A stretch of 64,000 nt of DNA from Owenia fusiformis (Eukaryota > Annelida > Polychaeta > Sabellida > Oweniidae): positions 7,924,989 through 7,988,988 of the forward strand of contig CAIIXF020000006.1 of the NCBI GenBank assembly GCA_903813345.2, in the 5' to 3' direction. The translations under genes and the position numbers were made by a program. Shown here piece after piece: positions 22,633 to 34,799 of this stretch. The notes beneath the pieces are model-generated. The model had not been told where the DNA came from. It made no database searches and was given only the letters and a program-made list of their open reading frames with translations. Every line of letters begins with the position of its first letter. Within the stretch, counting starts at the first letter, position 1.

Positions 22633-25600
22633 TTCATGGCTGAGGAAGTTTTCAAATAAGTGGTTTGCTACTTTCCAAATAAGGGATGATCATGTGATAT
22701 TGTAAATGTGATAAATACAATAAGACATGAGAAGAAATTGCTATTATTATTATTATGTACTGTAATCATCAGTGTCAAGATATAGGGACAAAAAATAAAT
22801 ATGCCGATATTGCAAAATAACTTACATGATGATGACCATGTACAGTCAAACATCAGGAACACCATACTCCTTCAGAAGCCACAAAAACATCTACACGAAA
22901 AATGACTATATAATTCAAAATCTATACATGTACATAATCGTCAGGATAATTTCGATGTAATTTATTGGAAATAATAATTAAGTTATATTTAATATCTCCT
23001 TGTAAAATCGTAGATTAAAGGTGTTGCAGGGGAAGAAATGTTTGTCAAATTTTGGTCCAATCTTCTAGGCCTGGGCTTCTAGGTATGATTACATTGGAGA
23101 GTTTCACTGTACATATACGTACATATATCAAGTATCAGGTGCTGATACTAGACTGATAAATGAATGATAGAGACTGAGTGATTGTTGCCTTCTAAGAAAG
23201 CATTAAAATTTTGAATTGCATCATACAAGTGTTATTTACGATGTAGCTCATACTGTCGGGAAATGTGGGACTTCATTAAAGTGAGGGTGTTTCTTACATA
23301 TTGCACGTCTGTAACTTAAAACGATTGAAAATGCACAAACCAAAGCTCTCCCTCTTTACCCCCTCCCACCTGTAGACCTGTGCAAACTTCCAAAGATTAT
23401 TTGTATAAGTATAACAATGAGTTAAGTATTTGTACAGCTGTGATGTATGGCCTCAACGAGCCAAATAACATATATTGCTCCCCCTCCTCACTCTTTAACC
23501 ACAGGTCCTGGGTGACCACAATGGTGGGGTTGCCCAGGGTGTGGCCTGGGGTAATCCTGAGGTCATAGTGCCTCCATAAATAACCAAATCGCAACTGAAA
23601 TAGACCTGTTCTTTCAGACTACTTCGTTTAGCGAAACCACATAGGTCACCTAATTTCGAGGAATACCTTGTGGTTTCTTCGAAAGGATATCATAAAAGCT
23701 TTGAAATCTTTGTCACATTATTAGAAATATAGGTTTGAATTATCTCTAGAGTATCCTTTAATCGAACTTTTAGAAATATTTTTGCTTTGGTTCCACATTT
23801 TTTTTAATTTAGAAAGAAAAGCATTTTTGCAATAGCGGAAATTTTTCACGGGTTGTGGTCTCAGGATATGCCTGTATCTAAGGTTAGGTAGTGAGCTTAG
23901 GTCAACTATGCCATGTATTTCCATATAAGGATACTTCAAGTTTGTTTAGATAAGTATCAATTAATTAATTTGATAAAATCAGTCAGGCCATTACTACGTC
24001 TCGAGAATGGACTTAAACTTTACGGCACTGAATATTGACGAAAAAGAAGTTTGGGCACAGTTTTACTTGTACTGTATTCTGAAACATCATTTGGGTGAAT
24101 TAAAAAGTGTGGTTATACTTGGTCTGACTAGTAATTCATGTCACTCTCTCCCAGGGTACCTTGCTAAGGGCTTATAGATGGAAAAACCAACATGGATTGG
24201 GGGATTTCAAAACTCTTAAAATTGCTAGGTGAACAGGAATGCTTTTTAACACATAGTTTCAGGTGGAAAAATCAATGTTTCAACCTTCACACAAGCATAT
24301 TCCATTTAGGAATGGAGAATATGTCAAAAGCACAAATTCAACAAATAAAGACCTCCTCAAAAATAATATTTTTTAACTGTAACAAAGGGAACTTTGAAGC
24401 AAATTAGTAAAAGAAATGAGTAAATATTCAAAATAAATAGACTAATGTGTCATGTTTTGATACAATTGTCAATAAAATAAATATATTCACATATAAATTT
24501 AAAATATGGAATATATGAAATTCTAAAAGTAATCAACATTTGTTAGCCATGGTATATCATTAAAAAATTGAAAAAGTATGATGTTCCATATTGTGTTAAC
24601 GATAAACAATATGTCTGCCCAGCTAATTAGCCAAATAATCACTTTAAAGCAAAGTTTTAATACAGCCGAGACCCTTTAAGGAATATAAGGTTGCAGGTAG
24701 TTTATCTTAACCTTCAAAAATGGGGGTTAGACTGTCTGGGAGACCTAGTGAAATTGTTTACTGACTTAAACATTTCATATAGGGGCAAACCATTAACCCT
24801 AATGGGACCCTATTATCCTTTACTGTTCCCCGCCCTCAATATTTTTTGACACACCAAGATTTCCTAATACTGAAGTTCAATTATTTTTTCTAAACAACCA
24901 TTATAAAAATTAGGATTCCTAATTTAGCTAATGATAGACTGCCCCTGATTGGCCAATCTTTTGATTAATGGTGCATTTTGGAAGAAAAAGTGTTCAAAAA
25001 TAGAATACTAGGTCAACGTAACCTAGTATAATATCACTAAATTGTAAATATCTTCACTTGTTTACTAGAATTAACTGGAATCAATTTTCGTTTGGAGTCA
25101 AAATAGAATTATTTAGATAACTCTAGATTTTAGTGACCTTGACAACCTGTCTTTGACTTAAAGTGACAATTTATAAATTGTTCCAAGCACATATTTTGTC
25201 TATCGTATGCATAAATCTGCAGCAGAAAAACATTTAATATCTTTTTCCCAAAGATTTGAGCCAATTTTTAGAGAAGTTATGAGAAAATTTAATCTGGGCA
25301 ACTTTTGATGACTGATGTAAAATATTTATTAAATAAAAAGGCTAACTGTTAAAGACTATGATATGAAATTAACAGATTAAGAGTTTCATTAAGAATAATT
25401 TGTCAGTTTTCATTTTGAAGTCCTGTTTTATGAAAAAACAGGATGGTTTACCGAGATGTCTTCTGATTAACCTAATGATGCAATGCATACAACATGTATA
25501 ACTTGTTTTGCTTAGCAATCAATGTCAAATAACTTAGTTCAAGGATTGATAAGAGAAGTACATCAAATGACATCATTGGATTGACATTCAAAACTGAACA

Positions 25601-25703
25601 CAAAACTGATTACAGAAAAATGTCACTGAGCCAATCAAAGCCTGCAACCACTTACAACCATGCCAACTTCGATATATGGCCATAATTTAATGGTAATGAG
25701 CCT
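22633..25703. other. No gene seen
   Basis: Mostly AT-rich. A G+C-richer patch at about 23480-23575 has open frames on both strands but no recognisable product. A hairpin-like pair GAAACCACA / TGTGGTTTC lies near 23633-23675. GATTGGCCAATC, a palindromic double CCAAT, lies at 24947-24958. No element boundaries identified. Confidence 0.4.
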
Positions 25704-25948
25704 ACTAGGGGATCTGGGGGGGGTCCAAATTGGGGCCATAAAAGGCCTTAGGGCCCCAAAAAGTGGGCCTTTTGGTAATTACTGGGCCTTGTAAGGCCTT
25801 ATTTTTTAATTTCAGGCCAAATTTGAAGAAAATAGGCCTCGAAATTTCAAAAGTTGGGCTCACATTTTGGTTTTAGGGGCCCAAATTTTTTTTCTCTGAC
25901 CTGAAACTTGCACTCCCCCCCCCTTGTTGGTTCCTAGATCCGCCCCTG
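25704..25948. mobile_element. G-tract MITE, second copy of the 2993-3249 element
   Basis: Begins near CTAGGGGATCTGGGGG and ends CCTAGATCCGCCCCTG. The interior repeats the word order of the 3.0-kb copy: AAAGGCCTTAGGGCCCCAAA, TTAATTTCAGGCCAAATTTG, GAAATTTCAAAA, then a C-run and TTGTTGGTTCCTAGATCCGC. Same orientation as the first copy. The left end has lost a base or two, and I cannot define a target duplication. Confidence 0.72.
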
Positions 25949-26059
25949 GAACCCTTACCATAAAGTAATGAACCGTTACCATTAAGTAATGAAACCTTTG
26001 CATGATATATAATCAACCCTCACAAAAAATACTTTTTTGATAACTGAGATACAAATTAT

Positions 26060-26430
26060 GGAATTTAATGGGCTAGTGTCTTATGGGTATGGGCAAACGA
26101 TCTCTGCACAAGGAGGCATTTTCAATATGGCTGCTTATTTCAAAATGGCTGCCATTTAAAAAAGTAATGTGTGATAACTCAAATACTAATTGATGAATTT
26201 GGTTCAAGTTTTGTATGCTGAAGCCTTGGGGACACAGGGCTCTTCTCAAGATGGCTGTCCGATTCCAAATAATTTTTCATCATTTAAATAATGATGGGCG
26301 AAGAACCTCTGCTTACAAAGGAATTTTCAATAAAGTCGTTCCATTCAAAATGGCCGCTACTTCCTGGTTATTTCTATCATGTTATGTTCAAAATGATGAG
26401 TTTTTTTGTCAAACGTATTTTGTTTGATGG
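26060..26430. repeat. Dispersed repeat (ATGGCTGCC family)
   Basis: Contains TATGGCTGC, AAAATGGCTGCCATTTAAA, GATAACTCAAATACTAATTG and AAAATGGCCGCTACTTC in the same general order as the 17.5-kb block, including the TTTGGTTCAA(G/A)TTTT step. Frames of 66-70 codons across it are shadows of the repeat. Confidence 0.65.
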
Positions 26431-27416
26431 GTTTTGCTACTCCGGGGAGTTGCTGTTTTCTAGTTTTTATCAGCCAGCAGTCTTAGATTGAAAAAGCTAC
26501 TTTTTTGTCATCCTAGTACAAAGTTGTAAAATAAACTATAACTCTAATGTATCCAAGATTCAAATATTTTGCCTTTCTTGCAAAGAGCTAGTTATGTCAT
26601 TTCAACCTGTTGATTTGTGAGGTTAGGGTGATATAATGTAATGTCATGTTGAAGTGGAAAGTTGAATTACAAATCAATATATTTTAGTAAACAGCTGCAC
26701 ATGATTAGTTTAGATAGCTCTTAAAGCATCTTGTTTTCGATACATGGGGTCATTTGTCGATTGCGCTTGAGATACTAGTGCAATAATGAATACTGAAAGT
26801 TTTTTAGCAAGGGTTTCATATAAAGATCAGAAGGATTTATTGTTATCCTATTCCCATATGCTAAAACAATAAGAGTTTTCCAGGAAAGTGTGATACATTG
26901 TCATAGTTACTATTTTTGTATCCAGCAATCAGCCTTTGATTGTGATTGTTAGCATTCAGCATTTGTAGAAATTGTGACACTTTTGTAACTATTGACTACA
27001 GGGTGGTCTCATAATGCTGGTTAAGGTTGTCATTTGTCCAGTATTTTATCAGCTGACGTATTGTTAAAGTAGTGGTTATGTAGAACAGCTAGTCAAGATG
27101 TCGACATCAACTTGTATTTCTCAAAAGTCGATTCAAAATTGAAAGTTGAATCCCAGGAAAAACATTATTAAAACTATAAAGAACAATATTCAAACTTACA
27201 TTTTCATAAATTCTTATGCTTTGTTTTTTATTTTCTTTCATTCTAATCATGATCAACTTAAAACATTGATTTATTGAGCTGAAAATATATTTGATATGCA
27301 TATCATAGAGGGCTATCTTTGAGAGAAAGAACAATAAATGAAATATGGCGGTATCTGAACCTGCTGCAGCATAATCCAAAGACAAACAATTATGTCATAG
27401 AATTATTTACGTATAA
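26431..27416. other. No gene seen
   Basis: AT-rich; no array, inverted-repeat element or sustained frame that I can support. Confidence 0.45.
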
Positions 27417-27858
27417 TTTTTTTTTTTTTAAAACATCATGAAAAGTCTGAGAAGTTTTCACAGTTGTTTCTACCACTATGTCAAAGCATGGGCTTGGTCA
27501 AAGTCATGATTTTTATTCAATCAGAGTTTGGAAATTGTTACACTTTTGTATTTTTGCAATTTAACTTACCTAGTTGCGTCATATTAATTATATATTCTTT
27601 TATTGACTCTTATGTATGTCAGTCTCTCCGACACATGGGTCACTATACAGTTATTTACATGTGTTTTATATACAAATATACAGTCATAAGCAAAATGGAA
27701 AAATACAAAAATCATTACATCATGATTCTAATGTAGTGTTGATATATACATTCAGACTGAAAACACCTTTTCAAATAAGCTTGACAAACATAATTGCTAC
27801 AAAATGTACATTCTATGATACAAACTAAATTTACAAATATTTACAAACTTATACAATG
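27417..27858 (-). mobile_element. Putative LINE 3' untranslated end with A-tail
   Basis: Lies directly after the stop of the minus-strand LINE frame. It ends at a run of 13 T on the plus strand (27417-27429), which on the element's strand is a 3' poly(A) tract. About 430 bp of non-coding sequence between stop and A-run fits a LINE 3' UTR. The end is inferred from the A-run only; no target-site duplication was confirmed. Confidence 0.4.
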
Positions 27859-28506
27859 TTAAAGACTGGATATGAATGCTCTTACATTGTTACAATCTAT
27901 GAGGAATTTGGCAAAATATTTTAATATGTTAATTTTGCTGTTCATGATCTCCTTTATTAAAAATTCAGGCATTAAGTTGCTAATAGGAATATTTTCAGCT
28001 AGTATTTTGAAGAATATCGCTCTCTGGTTTGTATAAGAAGGGCAGTAAAAAATTAAATGTAGTTCATCTTCTATTTGATTTAGGTTACAATTTAAACAGA
28101 GTCTATCTTTTAGTTGTATCTTTTGTCCATTTTTCTTTTTGTGTCTACCAATTTCAATTTCTAATTTGTGGTTACTTAGCCTTATTTTGCATAATATGTT
28201 TCTAAGTTTGCTGTTTTTTATCATAAGGTAAGGCTCTTTTTTGAATTCAACTTTGAATAAAGAATATGTTCTTAGGCATGGTTTTTTTGAGTGATCGTTG
28301 ATTAGAGCAAGCCATTGGTATTTGTAAAGAGATCTTAATTTATTTGATACTTTAAGATGAAGTGTTAAATATGATTGAATGTTAATATCAGATTTTAAAT
28401 GATTATCCCACATATCTTGTAAATCACATTCTTTCAAAATATTTTCGATTTGTGACACCCATGATTTCCCACCGCAATTTTGTAGCTGTTTGCCATGTAG
28501 ATGCAT
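27859..28506 (-). pseudogene. LINE ORF2 C-terminal fragment (non-LTR retrotransposon)
   Basis: A 215-codon minus-strand frame, the longest gene-like ORF in the window. It matches the layout of the region after the reverse-transcriptase domain in LINE ORF2 proteins: an I-R-L-S-N-H-K-L-E-I-E-I-G-R-H segment (about residues 108-122), then a Cys/His knuckle C-x2-C-x9-H-x4-C (about residues 137-155) followed by P-S-Y and a helical tail. The endonuclease and reverse-transcriptase domains are missing: an in-frame TAG lies just before the first ATG (28510-28512). This is therefore a 5'-truncated or decayed insertion. The clade (CR1/L2/I-like) cannot be fixed from this part. Not expected to be functional. 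Confidence 0.8.
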
Positions 28507-28512
28507 TGTCTA

Positions 28513-28999
28513 AAGGAGTGTTTTGAGCCTAATGCTCAGTTATCAGATCTTTTTTAACATCATATATTCAGTCTCTCTATTTGATTTTAGCTATAAACAA
28601 TGCATATATGTCGATATTCACTCACCATTAATACTGCATGCTTCATTTAATGGAGTTTACCTTAACATTTTACATTGACAAGACCCCTTACAAGTATATC
28701 CTCCTTGCTAATAGATCTTATTATTTGCATCACAAATGCTTCAAAGTGTCAATTAACATCTTATAATCTGACTGAACAACAAATGAGTTGGACATATAAA
28801 CAGGTAATGACAATTTCTCATACTGTTGTGACTTATTTCATATAACTTAACCATGGGGCAAAATTTGAATCCTTTTATGCGAAGTTACAGTGAAAAGAAT
28901 AGACTTGGATTTGTTCATTTATATTTCATGTGCAAATCTTTACAGAAATTTTACAGAAAAACCAACTAACTATAAAAATGATGACATTCAATGAATTTA
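28513..28999. other. No gene seen
   Basis: AT-rich; I could not recognise reverse-transcriptase motifs upstream of the LINE fragment in any frame. Confidence 0.4.
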
Positions 29000-29327
29000 A
29001 GTGACGAAGCAGTTGTAATAACTGGAAATAGGGTTCTGACTGTGATTTCAAATGAAGAGATAATTACAGTAGCAGAAATAGGGTTCTGTGATTCCAAATG
29101 AGATTTCCATAGTAACTGGAAATAGGGTTCTAGGATTCCAAATAAAGAGATTGCCATAGTTACAGGAATTAGGGTTCAGTGATTCCAAATGAAGAGATTG
29201 TCATAGTAACTAGAAATAGGGTTCTGCGATTCCAAATGAGATTTCCATAGTAACAGAAATTAGTATTCTGTGATTCCAAATAAAAAGATTGTCATAATAA
29301 CAGGAAATAGTTTTTTTTATTCCAATA
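29000..29327. repeat. Satellite array, left block (44-50 bp units)
   Basis: TAGGGTTC-type words recur at 29029, 29079, 29123, 29170, 29217, 29261 and 29308, with steps of 50, 44, 47, 47, 44 and 47 bp. Each unit reads roughly TAGGGTTCTGTGATTCCAAA, then GAGATT(G/T)CCATAGTAAC and GGAAA. The array continues at 29736 after an insertion. Confidence 0.9.
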
Positions 29328-29735
29328 CACCAGATGCGAGTAGAAATAATCTTGATTTATTTCAGGCATTAAACATTCAAAATTCTACATGTAAAATTAC
29401 ATCAAGAAATGTGGTTTTGAAAAGAGTTTATCAACTTTCAAAATTTAATTTTCTTTAAAAATGTGACTTCGAGGTCGGGGAGATTCCCTATACACCCAAT
29501 GTTGTAAAATCACAAAAAGTCAAATATCTGTTCTTGTGTTGGGCAGGTAATATTTTCTTTTACTAGATATATTTTAATTTGTATAACTATCAGATACATA
29601 AGGGTAATATGAAAAGTGAACCACTAAAACTGATGATTATTCAAGTTTATGGGAATTTTGTAATACCCTGCCATGTTATTTCCCTCGAATCAGCCACCTG
29701 GTGGCAAAAGTGGAAACTGCCTACTCGCATCTGAG
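29328..29735. mobile_element. 408-bp inverted-repeat insert splitting the satellite
   Basis: The satellite unit breaks after ATTCCAA at 29325 and resumes at TGAAGAAATTGCC near 29740. Between them lies sequence with a perfect 13-bp inverted repeat: CAGATGCGAGTAG (29331-29343) and CTACTCGCATCTG (29721-29733). TA sits just outside both ends (29326-29327, 29736-29737), which fits a TA-targeting element. The interior is non-coding and contains CCACCTGGTGGC, a palindromic E-box (29694-29705). Non-autonomous; family unknown. Confidence 0.7.
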
Positions 29736-30089
29736 TAATTGAAGAAATTGCCATAGTTACAGGAAATAGGGTTCTGTGATTCCAAATAAAGGGATTGTCA
29801 TAGTACATGTAACTATAAATAGGGTTCTTTGATTCCAAATGAAGAGATTGCCATAGTAACAAGAAATATGGTTCTGTGATTCCAAAAAAGGGATTGTCAT
29901 AGTACATGTAACTATAAATAGGGTTCTTTGATCCCAAATGAAGAGATTGCCATAGTAACGAGAAATATGGTTCTGTGATTCCAAAAAAGGGATTGTCATC
30001 GTACATGTAACTTTAAATAGGGTTCTTTGATTTCAAATCAAGAGATTGCGATAGTTACAAGAAATAGAGTTCTGTGATTCCAAATGAAT
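29736..30089. repeat. Satellite array, right block with 99-bp period
   Basis: Same unit as the left block, but here two units form a 99-bp higher-order repeat: TAGGGTTCTTTG recurs at 29820, 29919 and 30018. One half carries an extra AGTACATGTAACTATAAA. Because 99 is a multiple of three, minus-strand frames of 119 and 80 codons stay open with a 33-residue repeat. I treat these as array by-products. Confidence 0.92.
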
Positions 30090-32750
30090 AGCCAGTCCTT
30101 AACCATTTTCTAATGATCATAAAACAAATACTATTATCTGACTATCACTATATTATCATAACAATTTGAATCTATGCAGCATTTATTTCTTGCCAATAAG
30201 GTTTCCCATTAACTCAAATTGATACATTAATGTTGAGCTTGAAAGAAATCAAAGCTCATATTTTATTAATATTCACTAATGTAAGTGTGGGCAAGTGTGG
30301 GCAAAAATCATCAAGTAAAATATTGTATACAGGGTTCAGCATTTGTTTTATTTGCGATGATGAATTCACATTAGCACTAATTGATGAATTTGTACTTGAA
30401 ATGACTTGTGAGGAGTTCAGATAAATATTGTATCTTTCTCCCATCCTATGACATTTATGGCTTACCTTTAACCAGAGGTCAAACCAATCAACTGTATATC
30501 CTTCAAATCAATAATCAGCTATATTAGGTTCAATGTTGGGTGTGTCATTTGGATTTGCAAGGTATGACCCTGAATGAACCTAGTGATTTGTTGTTAGATG
30601 GATCTGGAGGTCATTCACCGGCATCCGTGTTGCAACAGTACTGACCTGGACTTGCAAGGAATCATGGTCAGTTTTATGGCAATATCCGATAAAATTGTAG
30701 CCATTTTCAAAGCTGATTGGCTATTATCACTCATGTGATCGGTGCTAAGCATTGTGGGTGGGTACCTCTTTTGGTATTGGTCAATCTCTGAGAAAAACAG
30801 TTGCATTCATGATCACTTTCATGGGAGTTAATGGAGATGTTTTTCATTAAGTCTCACATTGGAATTGTAAATTTTGTTTTCAAGAGTATCAACTGACAGT
30901 TTTATTGATTACCCTAATCTCAGGAAAGAATAAAACAATGATATTTTGATAATTTTTTCAAATTAATAATGGTTTCCTGAATATTTATATTTGAAAAAAA
31001 AATTATATACTGTATGTATGTGGAATAACATTAAAATAAAGCAAAAAATTGTAGTCGTTGCAATAAAACTGAGAAAAGTATCAAAAGGTTGTTGGTTGAT
31101 AAACACCTATGTGAAAATTGTCATATGGTTAAGCCCTTTCCCCAATCATTTCTTTTTGAAATTTGAATTTGAGAGTATTTTATTCTATGATACTCCTTTA
31201 AAATTTAAAATGTGAAGTTCATGATGGTGTACATATTCCTCGCCAATTCATCCCCTTTACATGATAAATTTTGATTCCAAAACATGTCCAGTGCAGTGAT
31301 CTTCCACGTGGGTAATTACAATGATAAATAGCTCAGGTGGCCTTTGTTTTCCCATATACTGCCCCTTTTATCACTAAAGTACACTATAATGTATTGTTTT
31401 TCTACAAGAACTGGAAATGACGCTTATTCTCTTTTATTACCTGAGGATAATACCTTGTGAATGAGAAAATATTAATAATTTGCATCAGAAACTGCATGTT
31501 CTTGAGATATAGGGACAAAGGGTCAACAATTTGTTTATTTTACGATTATTTTTGTTTCAATATTGTACCTGGAACATTACGAGATTAAAGTATTTTTTCA
31601 TTGACCAAAATAAACTTTCGATTTCAAAGGTGAGGGACATTTTGTCGTGGACAATGAAAGTGAAAATAATAGGGTAAAATGGATCATGTTTTATTACCTT
31701 TGGGACATTACTTGCCAGGAGCTTGTTGAACTGACAAGAAAAAATCATTACTTTAGAAGAAAGTGCATGTACTTTTTATTAGGGAACAAAGGGGCAAAAA
31801 TTTATTTCTTTATTTTATATTTCAGTTTTTCTTTATGTTAAAAATTATAACAAAGCAAAAAATAACACAAATTAGACTCTACACTTGACGTAGACATTTC
31901 TTGGTATCAGGTGTTATTGTTATTTGACTTTGAGAATGGTATGCCATTTGCCCGTATTCAGTATTTAAGCATATGGGTGCTGCTGTACCAAAGTAAGAAA
32001 TTCCTCAGCACCCAGATGAGAAAACAACAAGACATATAAGGATAATTTTGGCCAAGTTTAGACACAGTTGTCCGAAATATAATTTTACCATTTTGAGAAA
32101 AACATGGGAGAATTGCTGTTTGAGATGGTTCCTATTAAAGTATTTAACTCATTTGACCATGAACTTTCAAAAGAAAAGAAATCCCATGATTTGACATTTG
32201 TGATTTGATTTCTCAAATTTTTGTCAGTTTTTGTCAGGTTTTTCAAATTCAGGAATTGAATTGTTAAGAAACGCTTTAAATGGCTGAATAACTGGACACC
32301 ACATTATGTTGTTCTTATACAGCAGTTGCCTTATTGGACAAATGACTTAAAGTGCATTGGTGTCAATTAATGAAATTGATACTTTTGTCTTTGGGGTGTT
32401 GATCTTGTACCTCTCTCAATCAATAAAATCAATTAGGTCTAGGTGAGTAGTTTCCATCCAGTTGAAGAAGCTCTTACTTGTGAGAAATGTGATTGTAGAT
32501 TCTTGAAAGTTCAATATTTGTACCATCATGATAAACCATGACATCTCATTTCTTCTCAGCCCTGAGTTTCAGATGAAACAGAAAGATGCTTTGAGTATCA
32601 GAATGTATTGGTACTAACCACTTTTACTTTGGTTTCGTTATGATGTCACATCTGCATCCAATGTTTATGAAAATGCATCTGATCATACCCCACCATATGA
32701 GATTTTGCTTGGTAATGATATAAAGAAGCACACAATTCATTTATTAGGCT
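30090..32750. other. No gene seen; small CCAAT cluster
   Basis: AT-rich. A doubled GTGTGGGCAA lies near 30285-30305. At 30709-30785 there are inverted CCAAT boxes (GATTGGC, ATTGGTC) and GCATTGTGGG, which resembles a ZNF143/STAF site, but with no TATA, CpG cluster or exon behind them. Frames of 60-74 codons have no recognised product. Confidence 0.35.
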
Positions 32751-32754
32751 GCAT

Positions 32755-32880
32755 GTCTCAGCCATAACTCAAATACTGCTTATCGGATTTGACTCAAATT
32801 TTATAAGCTGGTGCATTTAAAAACAAGCACTTGATTGTTGTGAATGGCCATCATTTTAAAAATTGTGCATTTTTTCATTT
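32755..32880. repeat. Dispersed repeat fragment (AACTCAAATAC family)
   Basis: CATAACTCAAATACTGCTTA, GACTCAAATTTTATAAGCTG and GAATGGCCATCATTTT match the 17.5-kb repeat block in order. Decayed fragment beside the GGTCAC-end element. Confidence 0.45.
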
Positions 32881-32894
32881 CACCTCTCTCCTTA

Positions 32895-33034
32895 TGCCTG
32901 GGTCATATTTGCTCCAATCCATCGGCTGGCGCCTGGGGGAGAGAGTGTTTTGTTCAATATTGTATTTAATTTTGAACAAAATACTCAATCGGCCAGGCGC
33001 TGTTGTGAAAATCGGAGGAAATGTGACCAAGGCA
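32895..33034. mobile_element. 140-bp MITE with TGCCTKGGTCA ends (PIF/Harbinger-like?)
   Basis: The left end TGCCTGGGTCATATTT and the right end AAATGTGACCAAGGCA are inverted. The two arms stay alignable for about 65 bp, through GGC(T)GGCGCCTGG and GTGTTTTGTTCAA, so the whole element can fold into a hairpin. TTA flanks both sides (32892-32894, 33035-33037), which fits a 3-bp target duplication. Related ends are at 9630-9727 and 59546. Two overlapping frames of about 70 codons across it are not genes. Confidence 0.75.
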
Positions 33035-33960
33035 TTACCGAACAATCTGTGATGCCAATTCTAATTTAGTAGCTCAATTAGCCCGCCCTAATCCGATTCA
33101 ATGAAACAAGTACTAATTAAGGGAGTGTTGAAGGAGCTTGAAATGAAGCTAAAGACGTGAAGTCAAATTATTGAAAATTGTACTAAATTAAAAACACAAG
33201 GGCAGTGCAGATAGGTTCATTGATTCCTTTCCTGTAAATATTTACATTTCATAGGCTTGCATGCGCTTGTGTTATGTTAATTCAACAATAAAATGATGAA
33301 GCCCAAGGCTTGGATGTTTTACAAGAAATCTCTCAACGATACAAATTAGAAGCACCTTGAGAGATCACAGGCTTTTTGTAGTTCCTTTCTAATGCTTGTT
33401 TCGAAACAGAAAGATGAACAGAAAGTGATGAGTATCAGAATGGATTAGAAGTGCAAAACACAAGTACTTTGTGATTTTCTCAATTATTTACATCTTGTGG
33501 TAGTCATGTGTTGTTCACAAAGTTATACTAAGTGGCTTAGGGGTATCAGGGCACCACGTCATTGCATTTCTTCTTAGTTGTAAGACATTGTTGTTAACAA
33601 AACAGCCTTGGAAAGATGTAAATATGAGAATGGCCTAGGGATAGATATGACGATAATGAACAAACACTTTAATGAACAAAGGGCAACATTAGAGAAACAT
33701 CAAACAACCTAATCCCAAAAATTAAATGTTGAAATAAATACCATATGACATACTTTTTGAGATATAAAAGCCCTAAAACAGAATACCATTTTCAAAAAAT
33801 GACTAAAAGCGGTCGAATTAGGTGTTCAGATTTCGAGGTTTTTGCATCCGCAAGATTCTGAATTTTGAAGAAATATTAATGCATTTTCAATGAATATTAA
33901 TATTTCTATTGACTACATAGCTTTACGGCATTCCAAAATGAATTTAGTCATGCTAGAAAC

Positions 33961-34323
33961 TCGAGGTGTCATGGATACCTGATTGTGTTCCTACCCGCGG
34001 AATTATACTCTCGGAACGGAACACAGAACAAAAATTAAGAACTTGGTTTGGTTCCGGAACTAGAAAATCTTACCCTTTCACAGTTTGTGACCCTTAATCG
34101 CCACAAAACAGCATTTTTCTTTCAATATTTTACACCAAAAGAACTTCTTTTCACCTTCACATTGAAGAGCTTTTAGCTAACAAATAGATCTAGACGATCA
34201 ATTTATTTTAGTCTAATGCACGCAGTTACTCTGTTCCGAACCGTTCCGAAATTGTTCCATTCCGAAGCAAAATTTTTCGACTCAAACCATTCTGATTTTT
34301 GTTGTTGTTTCGTGACATCTCTA
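33961..34323. mobile_element. hAT-like non-autonomous element, 8-bp duplication
   Basis: Perfect 8-bp direct repeats CTAGAAAC flank the element (33953-33960 and 34324-34331). The ends TCGAGGTGTCATG and CGTGACATCTCTA are inverted with 10 of 13 matches, and TAGAG-TGTCA is a familiar hAT end. The interior holds several GTTCCG / CGGAAC words near both ends, like subterminal transposase-binding repeats, and more CpG than the surroundings. 363 bp, no coding frame. Confidence 0.85.
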
Positions 34324-34426
34324 CTAGAAACACCCATTGATTTGAGACCATTTGATGTTTTTTTAAAAGTTTTGATATTATAACAAATCTGAGTTAAATT
34401 GAAAATATTTGAGCAATTAGAAATAT

Positions 34427-34799
34427 GTGATATTTTGTGAAAGTGTTCAGATTAGACAGATTAGTTTTTCAAATTTGAATGTTCACTGTTTGAATTCGCA
34501 GGTGTTCAGATTTCAATGTTTTTTTAATATGGGAATCAATGGGAGGAAAAAATGGAACTTGAAAAAGTGTTCAGATTGGAAGGTGTTCAGATTAGCCAGG
34601 GGCCAGGGTCCTTGATTGATTTTTTATCTGAATTCCAATGTAATTTGGATTTCTCTTTGGGATTCCCCCAAAATCTTAGGATTGTACGAATTCACCAAAC
34701 ATTAATCCGGATCAATACAAAAAGATAAAATTTATCCGGATAAATTCTTGGATCGTACAAATTCATGGCTTCTGGTATTCAGATATACAGGTTTTACTG
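34427..34799. mobile_element. Partial pogo/Tigger-like MITE copy
   Basis: The right end CAGGTTTTACTG (34788-34799) followed by TA is the same as in the 5.4-kb element. Several GTGTTCAGATT words upstream match its interior in the opposite orientation. I could not find a left end. The left limit is approximate, and an unrelated stretch (about 34620-34740) may be a separate insertion. A 62-codon frame here is a shadow. Confidence 0.5.

Noticed and set aside
29694-29705. CCACCTGGTGGC as a CTCF-type site
   Set aside because: It is a short palindromic match with one core mismatch, inside a transposon-like insert; not enough on its own.
29647-30006. 119-codon minus-strand frame with 33-residue repeats
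   Set aside because: It is a by-product of the 99-bp satellite period; no sign of a real protein.
30709-30785. CCAAT / ZNF143-like cluster as a promoter
   Set aside because: No CpG enrichment, TATA box or nearby exon; the region looks like ordinary AT-rich sequence.
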